From: Dyadobacter fermentans
GTDB taxonomy: Bacteria; Bacteroidota; Bacteroidia; Cytophagales; Spirosomataceae
Direction of reading: 5' to 3'
NCBI RefSeq assembly: GCF_019924045.1
Contig: NZ_JAHXBN010000017.1
Coordinates: 62,001-126,000 of the forward strand
Length of the DNA stretch: 64,000 nt
Position numbers and translations under genes: made by a program
The notes under the pieces: model-generated
Databases searched by the model: none
Told to the model about the DNA's origin: nothing
Seen by the model: only the letters and a program-made list of their open reading frames with translations
Shown here: piece after piece, positions 8,535 to 18,038 of the stretch
Position numbering within the stretch: the stretch's first letter is position 1
Layout of the letters: the number at the start of each line of letters is the position of its first letter

Positions 8535-9692
8535 TCAGGCTTTGCCGGTAGAAACGGAAAGACTGGAATGAGGTGACAATGCTTTGCTTCGCTTTTTGGT
8601 TTTAGCCTTTTTGTTCCACCAGATGTAAAAACCGGTAATGGGCAAGCTCGTGCAGATCAGACTGGCCAGGAAAAACAGGATTTTAGTCGGTAGCCCGCCA
8701 ATTGCTCCAACATGCCAGGCGTAGTTTGTCCTGCGAAGCCACTGGGCTACATCCAGTTCGGCAATCTGTGGCTGGCTTGCAGGTAGCTCTTGGAGGGTAT
8801 GCTGGTCGAGGTATACATATCGCCACGACCCATTGTGCATATCAGTACAAAGGTCGATCGGCTCGGAGGGTTTATCGGGAAACGAAACGATGATAGCTTC
8901 CTTATTCAGCACCCCGATTTCCGTAATACCCTTCCGCCAGGCCGCGTCGACATTGGCCATGCTTGCAAGCGGCAGGTTCTGGGTAGTATCCGAAAACGCG
9001 CGCTCGTAGCGTGGAGGCTCCTGCCCGCCGGAAACCATCCAGTAAAAACTTTTATTAAACCATTGAAATCCCATAATCAGCCCGGTAATCGTCAATATTA
9101 ATGCAATGGTGAGCGAGTAGAACCCCAACACATTGTGCAGATCGTAATTGACGCGTTTGAACTTCGCGCGCCATTTGATCGTCAGGGCCTTTTCCCTTTC
9201 GGATTTCGTCCACTTTTTGGGCCACCAAAGCACAACTCCGGTGATGAGTAGTATGAAAAATACCAAAGTCGCATAGCTGACGATCCCCGTGCCTATTTTT
9301 CCTTCGATCCAGAGGCTCGTGTGACCGTCAAGAATAAAATGGAAGAAATCTTCATGATCGACCATGGCTACTACTTCGGCGGTATAGGGGTTCACATACA
9401 CCAGGGAATCGGAGTTGAGACTGAAATGGGCCGTTTGGTTTTTGCCGTGGTACCACACGCTGTGGATTTCCTTTTCGGGCAACGCCTGTTTCACCGATTT
9501 CCAAAGTACCGATGGCGGTAGCATAGCGCTGTTCTGCGGATTTGGCGCGTGGAGATGCTTCATGGTCAGTTCTTCCAGTTCGCTTTCAAAAACGAGAATG
9601 CAGCCAGTGAAACTTACTATTATCACCACGATTCCGGAAGCCAGTCCGAGCCAGAGGTGCAGCCAGGCGTTGATTTTTTTAAGGATGTTCAT
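8535..9692 (-). CDS. PepSY-associated transmembrane (PepSY_TM) protein
   Basis: 385 residues from ATG 9692. A start 25 codons upstream is possible, but MNILKKINAWLHLWLGLASG is the usual PepSY_TM opening. Four membrane segments are visible: GLASGIVVIIVSFTGCILVF, YATLVFFILLITGVVLWWP, FYSLTIALILTITGLIMGF and ILFFLASLICTSLPITGFYI. They bracket two periplasmic PepSY-like loops, and the C-terminus is basic. This is the architecture of inner-membrane proteins paired with TonB receptors for iron chelates, some of which act as ferric-chelate reductases. It lies 72 bp upstream of the TonB receptor gene, probably in one operon. The iron role is by family association. Confidence 0.87.
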   Translation of the reverse strand: MNILKKINAWLHLWLGLASGIVVIIVSFTGCILVFESELEELTMKHLHAPNPQNSAMLPPSVLWKSVKQALPEKEIHSVWYHGKNQTAHFSLNSDSLVYVNPYTAEVVAMVDHEDFFHFILDGHTSLWIEGKIGTGIVSYATLVFFILLITGVVLWWPKKWTKSEREKALTIKWRAKFKRVNYDLHNVLGFYSLTIALILTITGLIMGFQWFNKSFYWMVSGGQEPPRYERAFSDTTQNLPLASMANVDAAWRKGITEIGVLNKEAIIVSFPDKPSEPIDLCTDMHNGSWRYVYLDQHTLQELPASQPQIAELDVAQWLRRTNYAWHVGAIGGLPTKILFFLASLICTSLPITGFYIWWNKKAKTKKRSKALSPHSSLSVSTGKA

Positions 9693-9886
9693 TGAATACC
9701 AATTCTTATTTCGCCAATCTTTTTGAAGTCCCAAAAAGGAGAGTGCTCTTTTGGAAATGAGTAGCACAATTGCTCACTTCCCGAAGGTCGTTTGGTAAAA
9801 AATGACTGCTGTTTGATCATTGCATTAGGGCGACGGGCATGCTTTCATCTAAATTGAATGGCCAAGGACCTCTATCTGGACACACT

Positions 9887-10858
9887 ATGGAAATGCACGA
9901 AATGCCATGCGGCCGATTTATCGATCCGCTTTCAGACTTCGGCTTCAAACGGATTTTCGGCTCGGAAGCTAACAAGGACGTCTTGATCGATTTTTTGAAT
10001 GTGTTGTTCGCCGGGGAAAGGTACGTGGCCGACCTGACATTCAACCAAAATGAAAATAATGGACAGATATCGATTCTTCGCCGGGCAGTTTTTGATTTAT
10101 GTTGTACAGGAGCCGACGGCGAGCAGTTCATCATTGAAGTGCAGCGTGTGCGGCAGGAATATTTTAAAGACCGTTGCCTGTACTATTCGGCCTCGCTTAT
10201 CCGGGATCAGGTAGAGGCGGGGATCAACAACTGGAAATACGATTTGAAGCCGGTGTATTTGATAGGTCTAATGGATTTTTGCTTTGAAGATTCCAGTGAA
10301 GATCATTATCTGCACGAAGTACGGTTGGTGAACAGAAGCAACGGCCAGTTGTTTTACGACAAATTTGGCTTGACATTCATCGAAATGCCGCGTTTTGTGA
10401 AAGCAGAGTCGGAGCTCTCCACAGAGCTGGACAGGTGGCTCTATTTGTTGAAAAATTTAAGTAAATTGGATAAGATTCCTGCGGTTCTGGAAGAGTCAGT
10501 TTATGATAAAGTTTTCAGAATAGCGGAAGTTTGTAACCTAAATAAGGAGGAAAAGATGGCATGGGATGCATACTTAAAGGTTAAATGGGATAATGAAAAT
10601 TCCATGGATTACGCAAAGAAGGAGGCAATGCGTGAAGGGCGAGAAGAAGGGATGAAAGAAGGAATGAAAGAAGGGATTAAAGAAGGAATGAAAGAAGGTG
10701 TGAAGGAGGGAAAGGAGGTCGGCATGAAGGAGGGAATGAAAGCCGGCATTAAAGAGACCAGACTTCAGGTTGCCCGCAATATGAAAACGAGGGGCTTTGA
10801 TGCTGAAACTATCTCTGAAATAACCGGTTTGACACCCGAGGAAGTCCGTAATGCATGA
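9887..10858 (+). CDS. Rpn-family recombination-promoting nuclease / PD-(D/E)XK nuclease family transposase-like
   Basis: 323 residues from ATG 9887; an in-frame ATG at 9839 would add 16 residues. The opening RFIDPLSDFGFKRIFGSE, the segment VFDLCCTGADGEQFIIEVQR (a D-x(n)-E-x-Q version of the PD-(D/E)XK core) and the KDRCLYYSASLI stretch identify the family. Rpn proteins are DNA-cleaving endonucleases that stimulate RecA-independent recombination; they are widespread as multicopy genes and were long annotated as transposases. The C-terminal third carries EGMK repeats (see 10631-10756). No terminal inverted repeats or target duplications were seen, so it is probably not a complete mobile element. 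Confidence 0.87.
   Translation: MEMHEMPCGRFIDPLSDFGFKRIFGSEANKDVLIDFLNVLFAGERYVADLTFNQNENNGQISILRRAVFDLCCTGADGEQFIIEVQRVRQEYFKDRCLYYSASLIRDQVEAGINNWKYDLKPVYLIGLMDFCFEDSSEDHYLHEVRLVNRSNGQLFYDKFGLTFIEMPRFVKAESELSTELDRWLYLLKNLSKLDKIPAVLEESVYDKVFRIAEVCNLNKEEKMAWDAYLKVKWDNENSMDYAKKEAMREGREEGMKEGMKEGIKEGMKEGVKEGKEVGMKEGMKAGIKETRLQVARNMKTRGFDAETISEITGLTPEEVRNA
10631..10756 (+). repeat. In-gene minisatellite coding (E/K)GMKEG repeats
   Basis: About ten imperfect 12-bp units (consensus GAAGGNATGAAA) encode alternating EGMK/EGIK/EGVK tetrapeptides at the C-terminus of the Rpn-like nuclease. A 12-bp unit keeps frame, so copy number can change without breaking the gene. Such charged tails are common in this family and probably form a helical extension. 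Confidence 0.85.
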
Positions 10859-10866
10859 TTGCGCTA

Positions 10867-12093
10867 TTAGTCATTCAGCCGCTCCAGTCGCAAAATGTAT
10901 TCAGTATCGTCGCTGAACTTCAATCCCTTTTTCAACGCCCCTGTTTCAGGGTTGAGTAGCCATACGTAACATCCGTCATTTCCTGAGTTGACGGTAATGT
11001 ACACCGTGCCGTTCTCCACCAGCACGCACTGGCGGGACGTCCCCTTGTCGAGTGGGAGAGGGAGCCGGCTGGTGGTTTGCTTTTCGAGGTTGAGGAGGTA
11101 AAAGTCGAAATGGGGAACTTTGTAATGATCCTTCATGCCGGTGTAAAGGCCTTTTCGTTCCGTTCTCACGATGGCTTTGCCATTCCCGATGTACCAAAAG
11201 CCATAGCCGTGGTTGTTAATCGCGGATGCTGAGATATTGAAGAAATATCCCGGGTCGATTTCTTCGCTCGACCTCCTGATGCGGAAGATACCCGTCGGTT
11301 TTTCGGGGTAATTCCCCAACGCTATGCCGGGACAGGCTATGAAGTAGAAGTCGCCGTTTTCTGTCAAAAATGAATGGTTTTGCCGCGTATTTACACCGCC
11401 CGGATATACGGAGCGGGTGTCTTTGAGTGTTTTCTGTGGTTTTAGCTGCGGATAATCCAGAATGGCGGTATAAATAGTGTCGCCGGTGGTATAGTTGTCG
11501 AGCGAGTAGGTATGGTAGCAGTAGCCGATGTACAATTTGTTTTCCAGGAATTGTGAAAAGCCGATGGAGAGCCAGTTATAGTTACCGAATGGCGCGGGAA
11601 CGGGCACGGTACCTTGGGTAATGCTCAGATTTCGGACATCGATTTTGACATAACGAACCTTACGCGCATCCTCGTCGTAGCCGAGAATCATTAGTGAATC
11701 CCGCGATAGCCAGTTGTAGTTTTCCACGGACGAGAAGCCAGTAATCGCAACCGACGTATCCCTTACAAACTCACCGTTTGCAATTTTGTACCGCACAAAT
11801 GCGCTTTTGCGGCGATCGATGCTGTAATACCGGCCGTCACGGACGATCAGTTCGTAATAGAGCGGCGCCGGTACAACCCGCGCGCCTGATTTTTCCGGGT
11901 TAATTTCACCGGAAGCAAGTGAATCGGTTTGAAGGATATATTCTTTGCCATTTCTCATCATGGCATAAATGCTGAATTTCTTTCGGACAATATTCGCTTG
12001 CTCACTGGATTGCTCCCGACAGCCAGGCAGGAGAACAATGGAAAGCTGCGCGAAAATGACGAAGTGGATAACACCCCGGTAACGATGTATCAT
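10867..12093 (-). CDS. Predicted lipoprotein, DUF4221/6-bladed beta-propeller-like
   Basis: 408 residues from ATG 12093. The frame is open further upstream, but only this start gives a signal peptide ending in the lipobox LLPGC. The mature part is rich in aromatic beta-strand motifs (YYSIDRRKSAFVRYKI, NYNWLSRDSLMILGYDE, NHSFLTENGDFYFIACPG) spaced as in six-bladed propeller lipoproteins of Bacteroidota. No catalytic motif is visible. It is the last gene of a sigma factor / anti-sigma-like / lipoprotein operon, with 8 bp to the gene upstream. This suggests it belongs to the regulon of that sigma factor or takes part in its signal at the cell surface. Function unknown. Confidence 0.7.
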   Translation of the reverse strand: MIHRYRGVIHFVIFAQLSIVLLPGCREQSSEQANIVRKKFSIYAMMRNGKEYILQTDSLASGEINPEKSGARVVPAPLYYELIVRDGRYYSIDRRKSAFVRYKIANGEFVRDTSVAITGFSSVENYNWLSRDSLMILGYDEDARKVRYVKIDVRNLSITQGTVPVPAPFGNYNWLSIGFSQFLENKLYIGYCYHTYSLDNYTTGDTIYTAILDYPQLKPQKTLKDTRSVYPGGVNTRQNHSFLTENGDFYFIACPGIALGNYPEKPTGIFRIRRSSEEIDPGYFFNISASAINNHGYGFWYIGNGKAIVRTERKGLYTGMKDHYKVPHFDFYLLNLEKQTTSRLPLPLDKGTSRQCVLVENGTVYITVNSGNDGCYVWLLNPETGALKKGLKFSDDTEYILRLERLND

Positions 12094-12101
12094 GAGTAAG
12101 G

Positions 12102-12779
12102 TCAGATATTGAACTGATGCATGAGCTGCTTCAATACGAGCGGTGGAAGGCTTGCCATGGCTCCTTCTTCGACGACGATCACTTCGCCCGTTTGGGCATT
12201 GCTGCCGTAGTTGAGCGCGATGTAATTCTGGCCTTTTTTCAGCGAAACTTTTTCCCGGTTCAGGGCGGGGTTCGCGCAAGTGCCTTGAAAAGTGAGTTCA
12301 ATGTCTTCCTTGGGGTTGATCAGCACTGCCCCGCAGAAGTCCATAATGCCTGTTTTGCTGTTGATGGCTACATTGCTTTTCGGAGCAATGGAAAGGGTGA
12401 ATTCCTTTTGGTGAAGCGCCTTGTTTTCGGTTCCGGAGCTATTATTGAGAAAAATGACTTTCTGAGAAGCGGACTCGTGTTTCAAGCTATATGCGACTGA
12501 CCCCAGCACGGCGAGCAGGCAGGCTGCCACGGCCGGTTTCCAGAGCGAACGCATGATCGCGCGCTCAACCTTCGGTACGGGCGTTTCGGCAGAAGAGGGA
12601 AGCATAGCAGCGATTTCATCCCACATTTCGGATTGTAATGCCGTTTTCTCCTCCGGCAAGCGCCATTCCATGGTTTCTTCGGCATCGTCGTTCAGCAGCC
12701 AACCCTCTACCGCAGCCTTTTCTTCGTCGGTGCAGCGGCCATGGTGGTATTTTTCAATAAGTTCTTTACTGATCTTCAT
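12102..12779 (-). CDS. FecR-like anti-sigma factor (divergent)
   Basis: 225 residues. The N-terminus (MKISKELIEKYHHGRCTDEE, then VEGWLLND) is that of Bacteroidota FecR anti-sigma factors, followed by one transmembrane segment (about 80-98; LWKPAVAACLLAVLGSVAYSL). The periplasmic domain is short (about 125 residues) and lacks the classic FecR motif series, for instance RxVxLPDGSxVxLN, so it is a divergent member. It lies 86 bp downstream of the ECF sigma gene and 8 bp before the lipoprotein gene. The expected role is to hold that sigma factor at the inner membrane until an outer-membrane signal arrives. Confidence 0.72.
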   Translation of the reverse strand: MKISKELIEKYHHGRCTDEEKAAVEGWLLNDDAEETMEWRLPEEKTALQSEMWDEIAAMLPSSAETPVPKVERAIMRSLWKPAVAACLLAVLGSVAYSLKHESASQKVIFLNNSSGTENKALHQKEFTLSIAPKSNVAINSKTGIMDFCGAVLINPKEDIELTFQGTCANPALNREKVSLKKGQNYIALNYGSNAQTGEVIVVEEGAMASLPPLVLKQLMHQFNI

Positions 12780-12865
12780 TCAAGTACTCCACAGTTCGGT
12801 TGGTGATGCTTCCTGAAAGTAAAAGTAGCATAAATTGGGCTTAGCCGTAAGCCGGACCGGCGATT

Positions 12866-13405
12866 CTAATGCATATATTCGGTGAGGTTGACGCGGAGTG
12901 TGGTGAGTGCCCTGGTTATGTGGTACTCGACGGCCCGCTCGGAGATCAGCAGCGCCGAGGCGATTTCTTTGTTGCTAAGCCCTTCCTCGCGGCTCATCTT
13001 ATATACGCGCCGGCATTGGCATGGGAGGGTGTCGACCAGACTGTCGACTTTGGATTTGAGGCTATTGTAAAGAATGTCGTTTTCGGTACAATGCGTGCGG
13101 TCGCAGTAGTTTGCAAATGCAATCTCATTATGCTCCTTGCGGGATTTTGTGTTTCGGAGGTATTCAAAAACCTTGAATTTCGCCGAACGTAGCAGGTAAC
13201 GCTCGACAGAAGTGGTGATTTCCAGCTCGTCCTTACGCTCCCACAGCGACTTGAAAATCTCCTGCACCATTCCTTTGGCTGGTTCAGGATCGCGGATGGT
13301 GTTGTAGCAGACAGCGTATACCTTCTCCCAATGAGCCAGATAAATTTGTTTGAAAGACGTTTCGTCTATCCGGAAAGGAGCGTTGTCGGTTGTATCGGCG
13401 GTCAT
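12866..13405 (-). CDS. ECF RNA polymerase sigma factor
   Basis: 179 residues from ATG 13405; an ATG at 13438 would add 11. Region 2 (SFKQIYLAHWEKVYAVCYNT, ending VQEIFKSLWERKDEL) and region 4 (LPCQCRRVYKMSREEGLSNK, then SERAVEYHITRALTTLR) are clear. It belongs to the Bacteroidota ECF group that works with FecR-type anti-sigma factors. It is divergent from the TonB receptor at 13621. That receptor has no STN signalling domain, so the usual three-part relay is incomplete here; an alternative input could be the lipoprotein in the same operon. Confidence 0.93.
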   Translation of the reverse strand: MTADTTDNAPFRIDETSFKQIYLAHWEKVYAVCYNTIRDPEPAKGMVQEIFKSLWERKDELEITTSVERYLLRSAKFKVFEYLRNTKSRKEHNEIAFANYCDRTHCTENDILYNSLKSKVDSLVDTLPCQCRRVYKMSREEGLSNKEIASALLISERAVEYHITRALTTLRVNLTEYMH

Positions 13406-13620
13406 GCAATCGTGGCGCGAGCAGAATGGATGGGTCAAATATAAGCCTTTGTTTATAATAAGTCCAAATAAGTTTATTTACCAATCGCCGGAATAGTGCC
13501 AACGATTCCCGGAAGGTTACTGCCGTTTCGCCCGCGGATCCTGACGGTTCGCCTCCCGTCTAATTTCAAACACAGCGTGTTATGCCGAATTTCGGCGTAT
13601 CATTTCATAAAAATTAGCCA

Positions 13621-15996
13621 ATGAAAGCATTACTATTAGCTATGACATTTCTTTTCGCTGCCAACCTGTATGCCCAGGACGGCACGCAGACAATCCGCGG
13701 GACAATCCGCGACGAAGTTTCCAAATCGCCGGTGATCGGAGCGTCGGTATTGCTCATCCGGGAGGCCGGGGCTAGTCCGGTAGGGGCGGTTACCGACGTC
13801 CGGGGCGATTTCGTGATCGCGGGTGTGCCTATGGGCCGTCAGTCGTTTCAGGTTACGATGGTCGGGTATGAATCACAGCGCTTGTCCAATATCGTGGTGA
13901 CGGCCGGTAAAGAGGTAGTTTTGAATGTAACCTTGACGGAGGCGGTACAGAACCTGGACGAGGTGGTGATAACTACCAATCGTAAAGATGATAAGACCAA
14001 AACCAATAACGAGCTGTCGCTGGTGAGCGGCCGGTCGTTTAATGTGGATGATACCAAGCGTTATGCCGGCGCCTTAGGTGACCCGTCGCGGATGGCAGCT
14101 AACTTTGCCGGGGTGGTGTCGGGCGATGATTCGCGCAACGACATTGTGGTCCGTGGGAATTCGCCGTCGGGCACATTATGGCAACTGGAAGGTCTGAATA
14201 TTCCCAATCCCAATCATTTCGGTTCATTCGCAGCTACCGGCGGACCGGTAAGTATGCTAAACAACAACGTGCTCGGCAAGTCCGACTTTCTTACCGGTGC
14301 CTTTCCTTCTCAGTACGGAAATGCCCTTGCGGCGGTGTTTGACCTGCAACTTCGCGAAGGTAATAATCAGAAACATGAACTGATGGGCCAGGTAGGTTTT
14401 AATGGTTTTGAACTGGGAGCGGAAGGCCCGTTCGCGAAAAGCTCCAAAGCATCTTTCCTCTTGAACTATCGCTACTCCACGCTGGGCCTGTTCAAAGCCC
14501 TTGGATTGCAGTTTGGTACCGGAACTGCCATTCCCGATTACCAGGACCTGAACTTTAAAGTGGCTGTCCCGACCGGCAACAAGGGAAAGCTGACGCTTTT
14601 TGGAATAACCGGAAGCAGTGACGTGAATTTCCTCGGCAATGAAGTGGACACCACGCTCTCAAATATGTATGGTACGGAAAACATCAACACCCGCGTGAAG
14701 TATGGCACCAACATTTTTGGACTGGCCTATGAGCATAATCTTACACCCAAAACTTTCGCCAAGCTGACGTTGGGGATGAGCACCACGCGCGAACGGTTCA
14801 GTGGTGATTCGATCAGTAACCCGGCGCGCGAAGCCTTCCTGAGCGGCGAGGCGAAATACAATACTTCCAAATATTCGGCTGTGCTGAATGTAAGGCATAA
14901 AATGAATGCAAAAAGCAGCCTTTATGGAGGTATCACGGTGGATTTACTCGATTTCGACCTGTACAGTCGCTCTATTTACCAGGGCGGAAAGATTGATACC
15001 GTTCGAGCGAGTGTGAGCGGGGAGAAAACGGTGCTGACACAGGCTTATGCACAATGGAAGTACAGGTTTTCACAGGGATTAATCTTTACAACCGGACTCC
15101 ATTTTCAGCATTACAACCTGAACAACAATGTGGCCGTCGAGCCGCGGGCCGGTTTACAATATGCATTCGGAAAGGGGCAGTCGGTGAGTGTGGGGTATGG
15201 TTTAAATAGCCAGGCGCAGAACATTTACACCTATTTCGTACAAACTCCGGGCGAGTCGGGGCCGGTGCGGACTAATAAGGACCTGGGTTTTACCCAAAGC
15301 CATCACTTTGTGCTGAGCTATCAGAACCGGCTGACTGAGAATTTGTTGCTGAAAATCGAGCCGTATTACCAGCAGCTGTTTGATGTTCCGGTCGAGCGGC
15401 GGGCTTCCTCTTACTCTGCATTGAATATGGGAGCGGCTTTCGGTCCGTCGGATCGCGACAGTCTCGTGAATAGCGGCTCGGGTCGTAATATGGGGGTGGA
15501 ACTTACTTTGGAAAGATACTTCAACAAAGGTTATTACTTCCTGCTTACCACGTCTTTGTTCGATTCGAAATACAAGGGCAGCGATAAAGTGGAGCGAAAC
15601 ACCGCATTTAATACCAAATATGTACTGAACGTGCTCGGTGGAAAAGAATTCCGCTTTGGCAGCAATAACATCGTCAGCGCGAATATCAAGACCTCCCTGG
15701 TCGGCGGCAAGTACATTACACCGCTGAACCTGGCTGCGTCGCGGGCGAGAGGTACGGCAGTTTACGACGAAAACCGCGCTTACTCACTTAGGCAAAGCGC
15801 CTATTTCAGAACAGACATCCGTTTCTCCTATCGCAGGGAAATGCGCCGGAGCACGATGGAATTTTCGATGGATTTGCAAAACGTGACGGCGCGCAAAAAC
15901 ATTTTCCAGCAGACCTATAACCCACGGACGAACGAACTGGTGAATCAGTATCAGCAGCCGTTTTTCCCCGTGCCGTATTTCAGATACACATTTTAA
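13621..15996 (+). CDS. TonB-dependent outer-membrane receptor with carboxypeptidase-regulatory-like domain
   Basis: 791 residues. A signal peptide (ending LYAQ) is followed by a CarboxypepD_reg-like domain (about 22-110; GTIRDEVSKSPVIGASVLLI, GRQSFQVTMVGYES) and a plug with NIVVRGNSPSGTLWQLEGL-type sequence (about 175-260). The rest is a barrel ending in an aromatic residue (PYFRYTF), as expected for BAM-dependent barrels. No N-terminal STN domain is present. The ligand cannot be told. It is followed at 16047 by a LytS/LytTR pair, with a strong hairpin between, and is divergent from the sigma-factor operon across a 215-bp region containing the short palindrome GCCGAATTTCGGC at 13584-13596. 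Confidence 0.88.
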   Translation: MKALLLAMTFLFAANLYAQDGTQTIRGTIRDEVSKSPVIGASVLLIREAGASPVGAVTDVRGDFVIAGVPMGRQSFQVTMVGYESQRLSNIVVTAGKEVVLNVTLTEAVQNLDEVVITTNRKDDKTKTNNELSLVSGRSFNVDDTKRYAGALGDPSRMAANFAGVVSGDDSRNDIVVRGNSPSGTLWQLEGLNIPNPNHFGSFAATGGPVSMLNNNVLGKSDFLTGAFPSQYGNALAAVFDLQLREGNNQKHELMGQVGFNGFELGAEGPFAKSSKASFLLNYRYSTLGLFKALGLQFGTGTAIPDYQDLNFKVAVPTGNKGKLTLFGITGSSDVNFLGNEVDTTLSNMYGTENINTRVKYGTNIFGLAYEHNLTPKTFAKLTLGMSTTRERFSGDSISNPAREAFLSGEAKYNTSKYSAVLNVRHKMNAKSSLYGGITVDLLDFDLYSRSIYQGGKIDTVRASVSGEKTVLTQAYAQWKYRFSQGLIFTTGLHFQHYNLNNNVAVEPRAGLQYAFGKGQSVSVGYGLNSQAQNIYTYFVQTPGESGPVRTNKDLGFTQSHHFVLSYQNRLTENLLLKIEPYYQQLFDVPVERRASSYSALNMGAAFGPSDRDSLVNSGSGRNMGVELTLERYFNKGYYFLLTTSLFDSKYKGSDKVERNTAFNTKYVLNVLGGKEFRFGSNNIVSANIKTSLVGGKYITPLNLAASRARGTAVYDENRAYSLRQSAYFRTDIRFSYRREMRRSTMEFSMDLQNVTARKNIFQQTYNPRTNELVNQYQQPFFPVPYFRYTF

Positions 15997-16000
15997 TTGA

Positions 16001-16036
16001 ATATTGGCGGGTAAACGAGTAGTTTGCCCGCCAATA
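16001..16036 (+). terminator. Hairpin between receptor and kinase genes
   Basis: ATATTGGCGGGTAAA (16001-16015) pairs with TTTGCCCGCCAATAT (16022-16036), with one mismatch. No T-run follows, so it is either a weak terminator or an mRNA-stabilising or processing structure separating the receptor gene from the kinase gene 10 bp later. Confidence 0.55.
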
Positions 16037-16046
16037 TCGACCCGCG

Positions 16047-17075
16047 ATGAAGGAAAAGGCTTACACGCTCAACGACAGGAAATGGCGCATCATTGGTATC
16101 CCGCTTATGGGAACGGTCATTGCCGTGATGATCGCCTTTGATGAATTCCTGAAACTGAGCCAGCACTTCTTCCTCAGCGTGCTTTTTTCGACCTTGCTTA
16201 CGCTTACATTCTGGGAGGGAAACCGGCGTATTATCATTTGGATGCGCCGGATTTTTCCGGAATATGGCCAAACCGGCCGGCGGGTTGCCGCGGAGGCCGT
16301 GCTGGCGGTCGCCTATGTGTTCCTGGTATCGTTACTGCTCGATGAGCTTTACTACAAACCGGTGTATCATGTGAGCGCACTTGCGATCGGTTTCCGCATC
16401 AGTATCGTGCCTACGGTGATCGTATATCTGGTTTATGAAGCCGTTTATTTTTTTGATGCCTGGAAAATGAATGTGCGGAAGACGGAGGCACTGATGCGCG
16501 AGAATGTGCAATCTCAGCTGGAAGTGCTTAAAAATCAGCTGGACCCGCACTTTTTGTTCAACAGCATGAATACACTGGCCGCATTGATCGACGATGAGAA
16601 CACCGCCGCGCAGGATTACCTCGAAAGGCTATCGGACGTGTACCGGTACGTGCTCGTGAGCCGGAACAAGAATATGGTATTGCTGAGCGAGGAAATCGCA
16701 TTTGTGGATGCTTATGTGTATTTGAATAAAATCCGTTTCAGAGAAAATTTACAGGTTGAAAAGCGCTTGTCGGCGGCTACAATGGCGCAGCATATTACAC
16801 CGCTGAGCCTGCAAATGCTGATCGAGAATGCGATTAAACACAATGCTGCTTCGCGTGAAAACCCATTGCATATCGTGGTCCGTGACGACGGCGATGGTTA
16901 CCTGGTCGTGGAGAACAATGTTTCGGAGAAGACCATCCTCGAAAAATCAACAAGGGTAGGATTGCAGAATATCATCAATCGTTACAGCCTGCTGACCGAC
17001 CGCGAGGTGGAAGTGAAACGTGAGGAAGCGCGCTTTATCGTGAGGATACCGCTGCTGACCCAACTGACAAAATAA
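16047..17075 (+). CDS. LytS-family sensor histidine kinase
   Basis: 342 residues with four predicted membrane segments (about 14-32, 40-55, 82-98 and 116-136). The His_kinase domain begins at LEVLKNQLDPHFLFNSMNTL, with H168 the phosphorylated residue, and has an N box (IENAIKHNA) and a G box (RVGLQNIINRYSLL). It is the first gene of a kinase-regulator pair: the LytTR regulator starts 35 bp later. The order is the reverse of the pair at 1908-3932. The membrane part has no known ligand-binding domain. Confidence 0.9.
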   Translation: MKEKAYTLNDRKWRIIGIPLMGTVIAVMIAFDEFLKLSQHFFLSVLFSTLLTLTFWEGNRRIIIWMRRIFPEYGQTGRRVAAEAVLAVAYVFLVSLLLDELYYKPVYHVSALAIGFRISIVPTVIVYLVYEAVYFFDAWKMNVRKTEALMRENVQSQLEVLKNQLDPHFLFNSMNTLAALIDDENTAAQDYLERLSDVYRYVLVSRNKNMVLLSEEIAFVDAYVYLNKIRFRENLQVEKRLSAATMAQHITPLSLQMLIENAIKHNAASRENPLHIVVRDDGDGYLVVENNVSEKTILEKSTRVGLQNIINRYSLLTDREVEVKREEARFIVRIPLLTQLTK

Positions 17076-17110
17076 AAGATGACATCGGGGCGGTTACCGT
17101 CCGATTTGCT

Positions 17111-17878
17111 ATGAAAATACTGATCATTGAAGACGAATACCCGGCTGCGGAAAGGCTGGAAAAGCTGATCAAAAAACTCGATCCGCGTGTGGAAGTATGC
17201 GCGGTGCTGGAAAGTGTGGAGGCCGGCCGGAAATGGTTCGCGAATGCTGAGCCTGTGGACCTTATCTTTTCCGATATCCAGCTAGCCGACGGCCTCAGTT
17301 TCCAGATATTCGAGGAATTTCCCGCACATAACCCGATCATTTTCACTACTTCGTACGACGAGTATGCGATCAAGGCATTTCGCGTGAAAAGCATCGATTA
17401 CCTGCTGAAGCCGATCAAGGCTCCCGAACTGGCGGAGGCTATCCGCAAATACGAGAATATCCGTGAGGACTTTTCCCCCAAAGCTTATGCAAGAAAGGTA
17501 GAAACGCTCCTGGATAGTCTCGAAATGACCAAAAGACCATTCAAAACGCGTTTTCTCGTCAAAAATGGAGAACAACTGATCCCGATCAATCAGGAGCATG
17601 TTGCCTATTTTTATACAGCGAATGAAATGGCCTGCCTGGTGGCCACCGACGGCCGGCAATATCTGGTGGATTATAAGCTGGAAGAGCTGGAATCGCTGGT
17701 GGACCCGCTCAACTTTTTCCGGGTCAACCGTCAGTTTATCGCCCGTATCGACGCCATTCAGAAGATCCACACCTATTTTAACGGTAAGCTGAAAATAGAA
17801 CTTCGCCCGCAAACTTCGCAAGAGGTGGTCGTGAGCCGGGAGAAGGCCCCGGCGTTCAAAGCATGGCTTGAAACGTAG
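17111..17878 (+). CDS. LytTR-family response regulator
   Basis: 255 residues. The receiver (1-120) has E7/D8, phospho-acceptor D55 and the SIDYLLKPIK lysine motif. The LytTR domain (about 150-253) shows FLVKNGEQLIPINQEHVAYF, then FFRVNRQFIARIDAIQKI. It is the cognate regulator of the kinase at 16047-17075 and is co-transcribed with it. Targets are unknown; the TonB receptor just upstream is a possible one by proximity. Confidence 0.92.
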   Translation: MKILIIEDEYPAAERLEKLIKKLDPRVEVCAVLESVEAGRKWFANAEPVDLIFSDIQLADGLSFQIFEEFPAHNPIIFTTSYDEYAIKAFRVKSIDYLLKPIKAPELAEAIRKYENIREDFSPKAYARKVETLLDSLEMTKRPFKTRFLVKNGEQLIPINQEHVAYFYTANEMACLVATDGRQYLVDYKLEELESLVDPLNFFRVNRQFIARIDAIQKIHTYFNGKLKIELRPQTSQEVVVSREKAPAFKAWLET

Positions 17879-18038
17879 GCTTCGATATGATTGTGTAACT
17901 CATCCGAGAGGTTTTGTAGACTAAATAATAGGTGGCGAGGCATGGCAGTGTTTTGTGCCCACTTTTTTACCTTTGTCTTAATCAACCCTCAAATTATCGG
18001 TTTTCCAGGGAAGAAGGGAAGAATCGACAGACTTACAC

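Noticed and set aside
9887..10858. Complete insertion sequence
   Set aside because: The Rpn-like gene is nuclease-like, but no terminal inverted repeats or target-site duplication were found around it.
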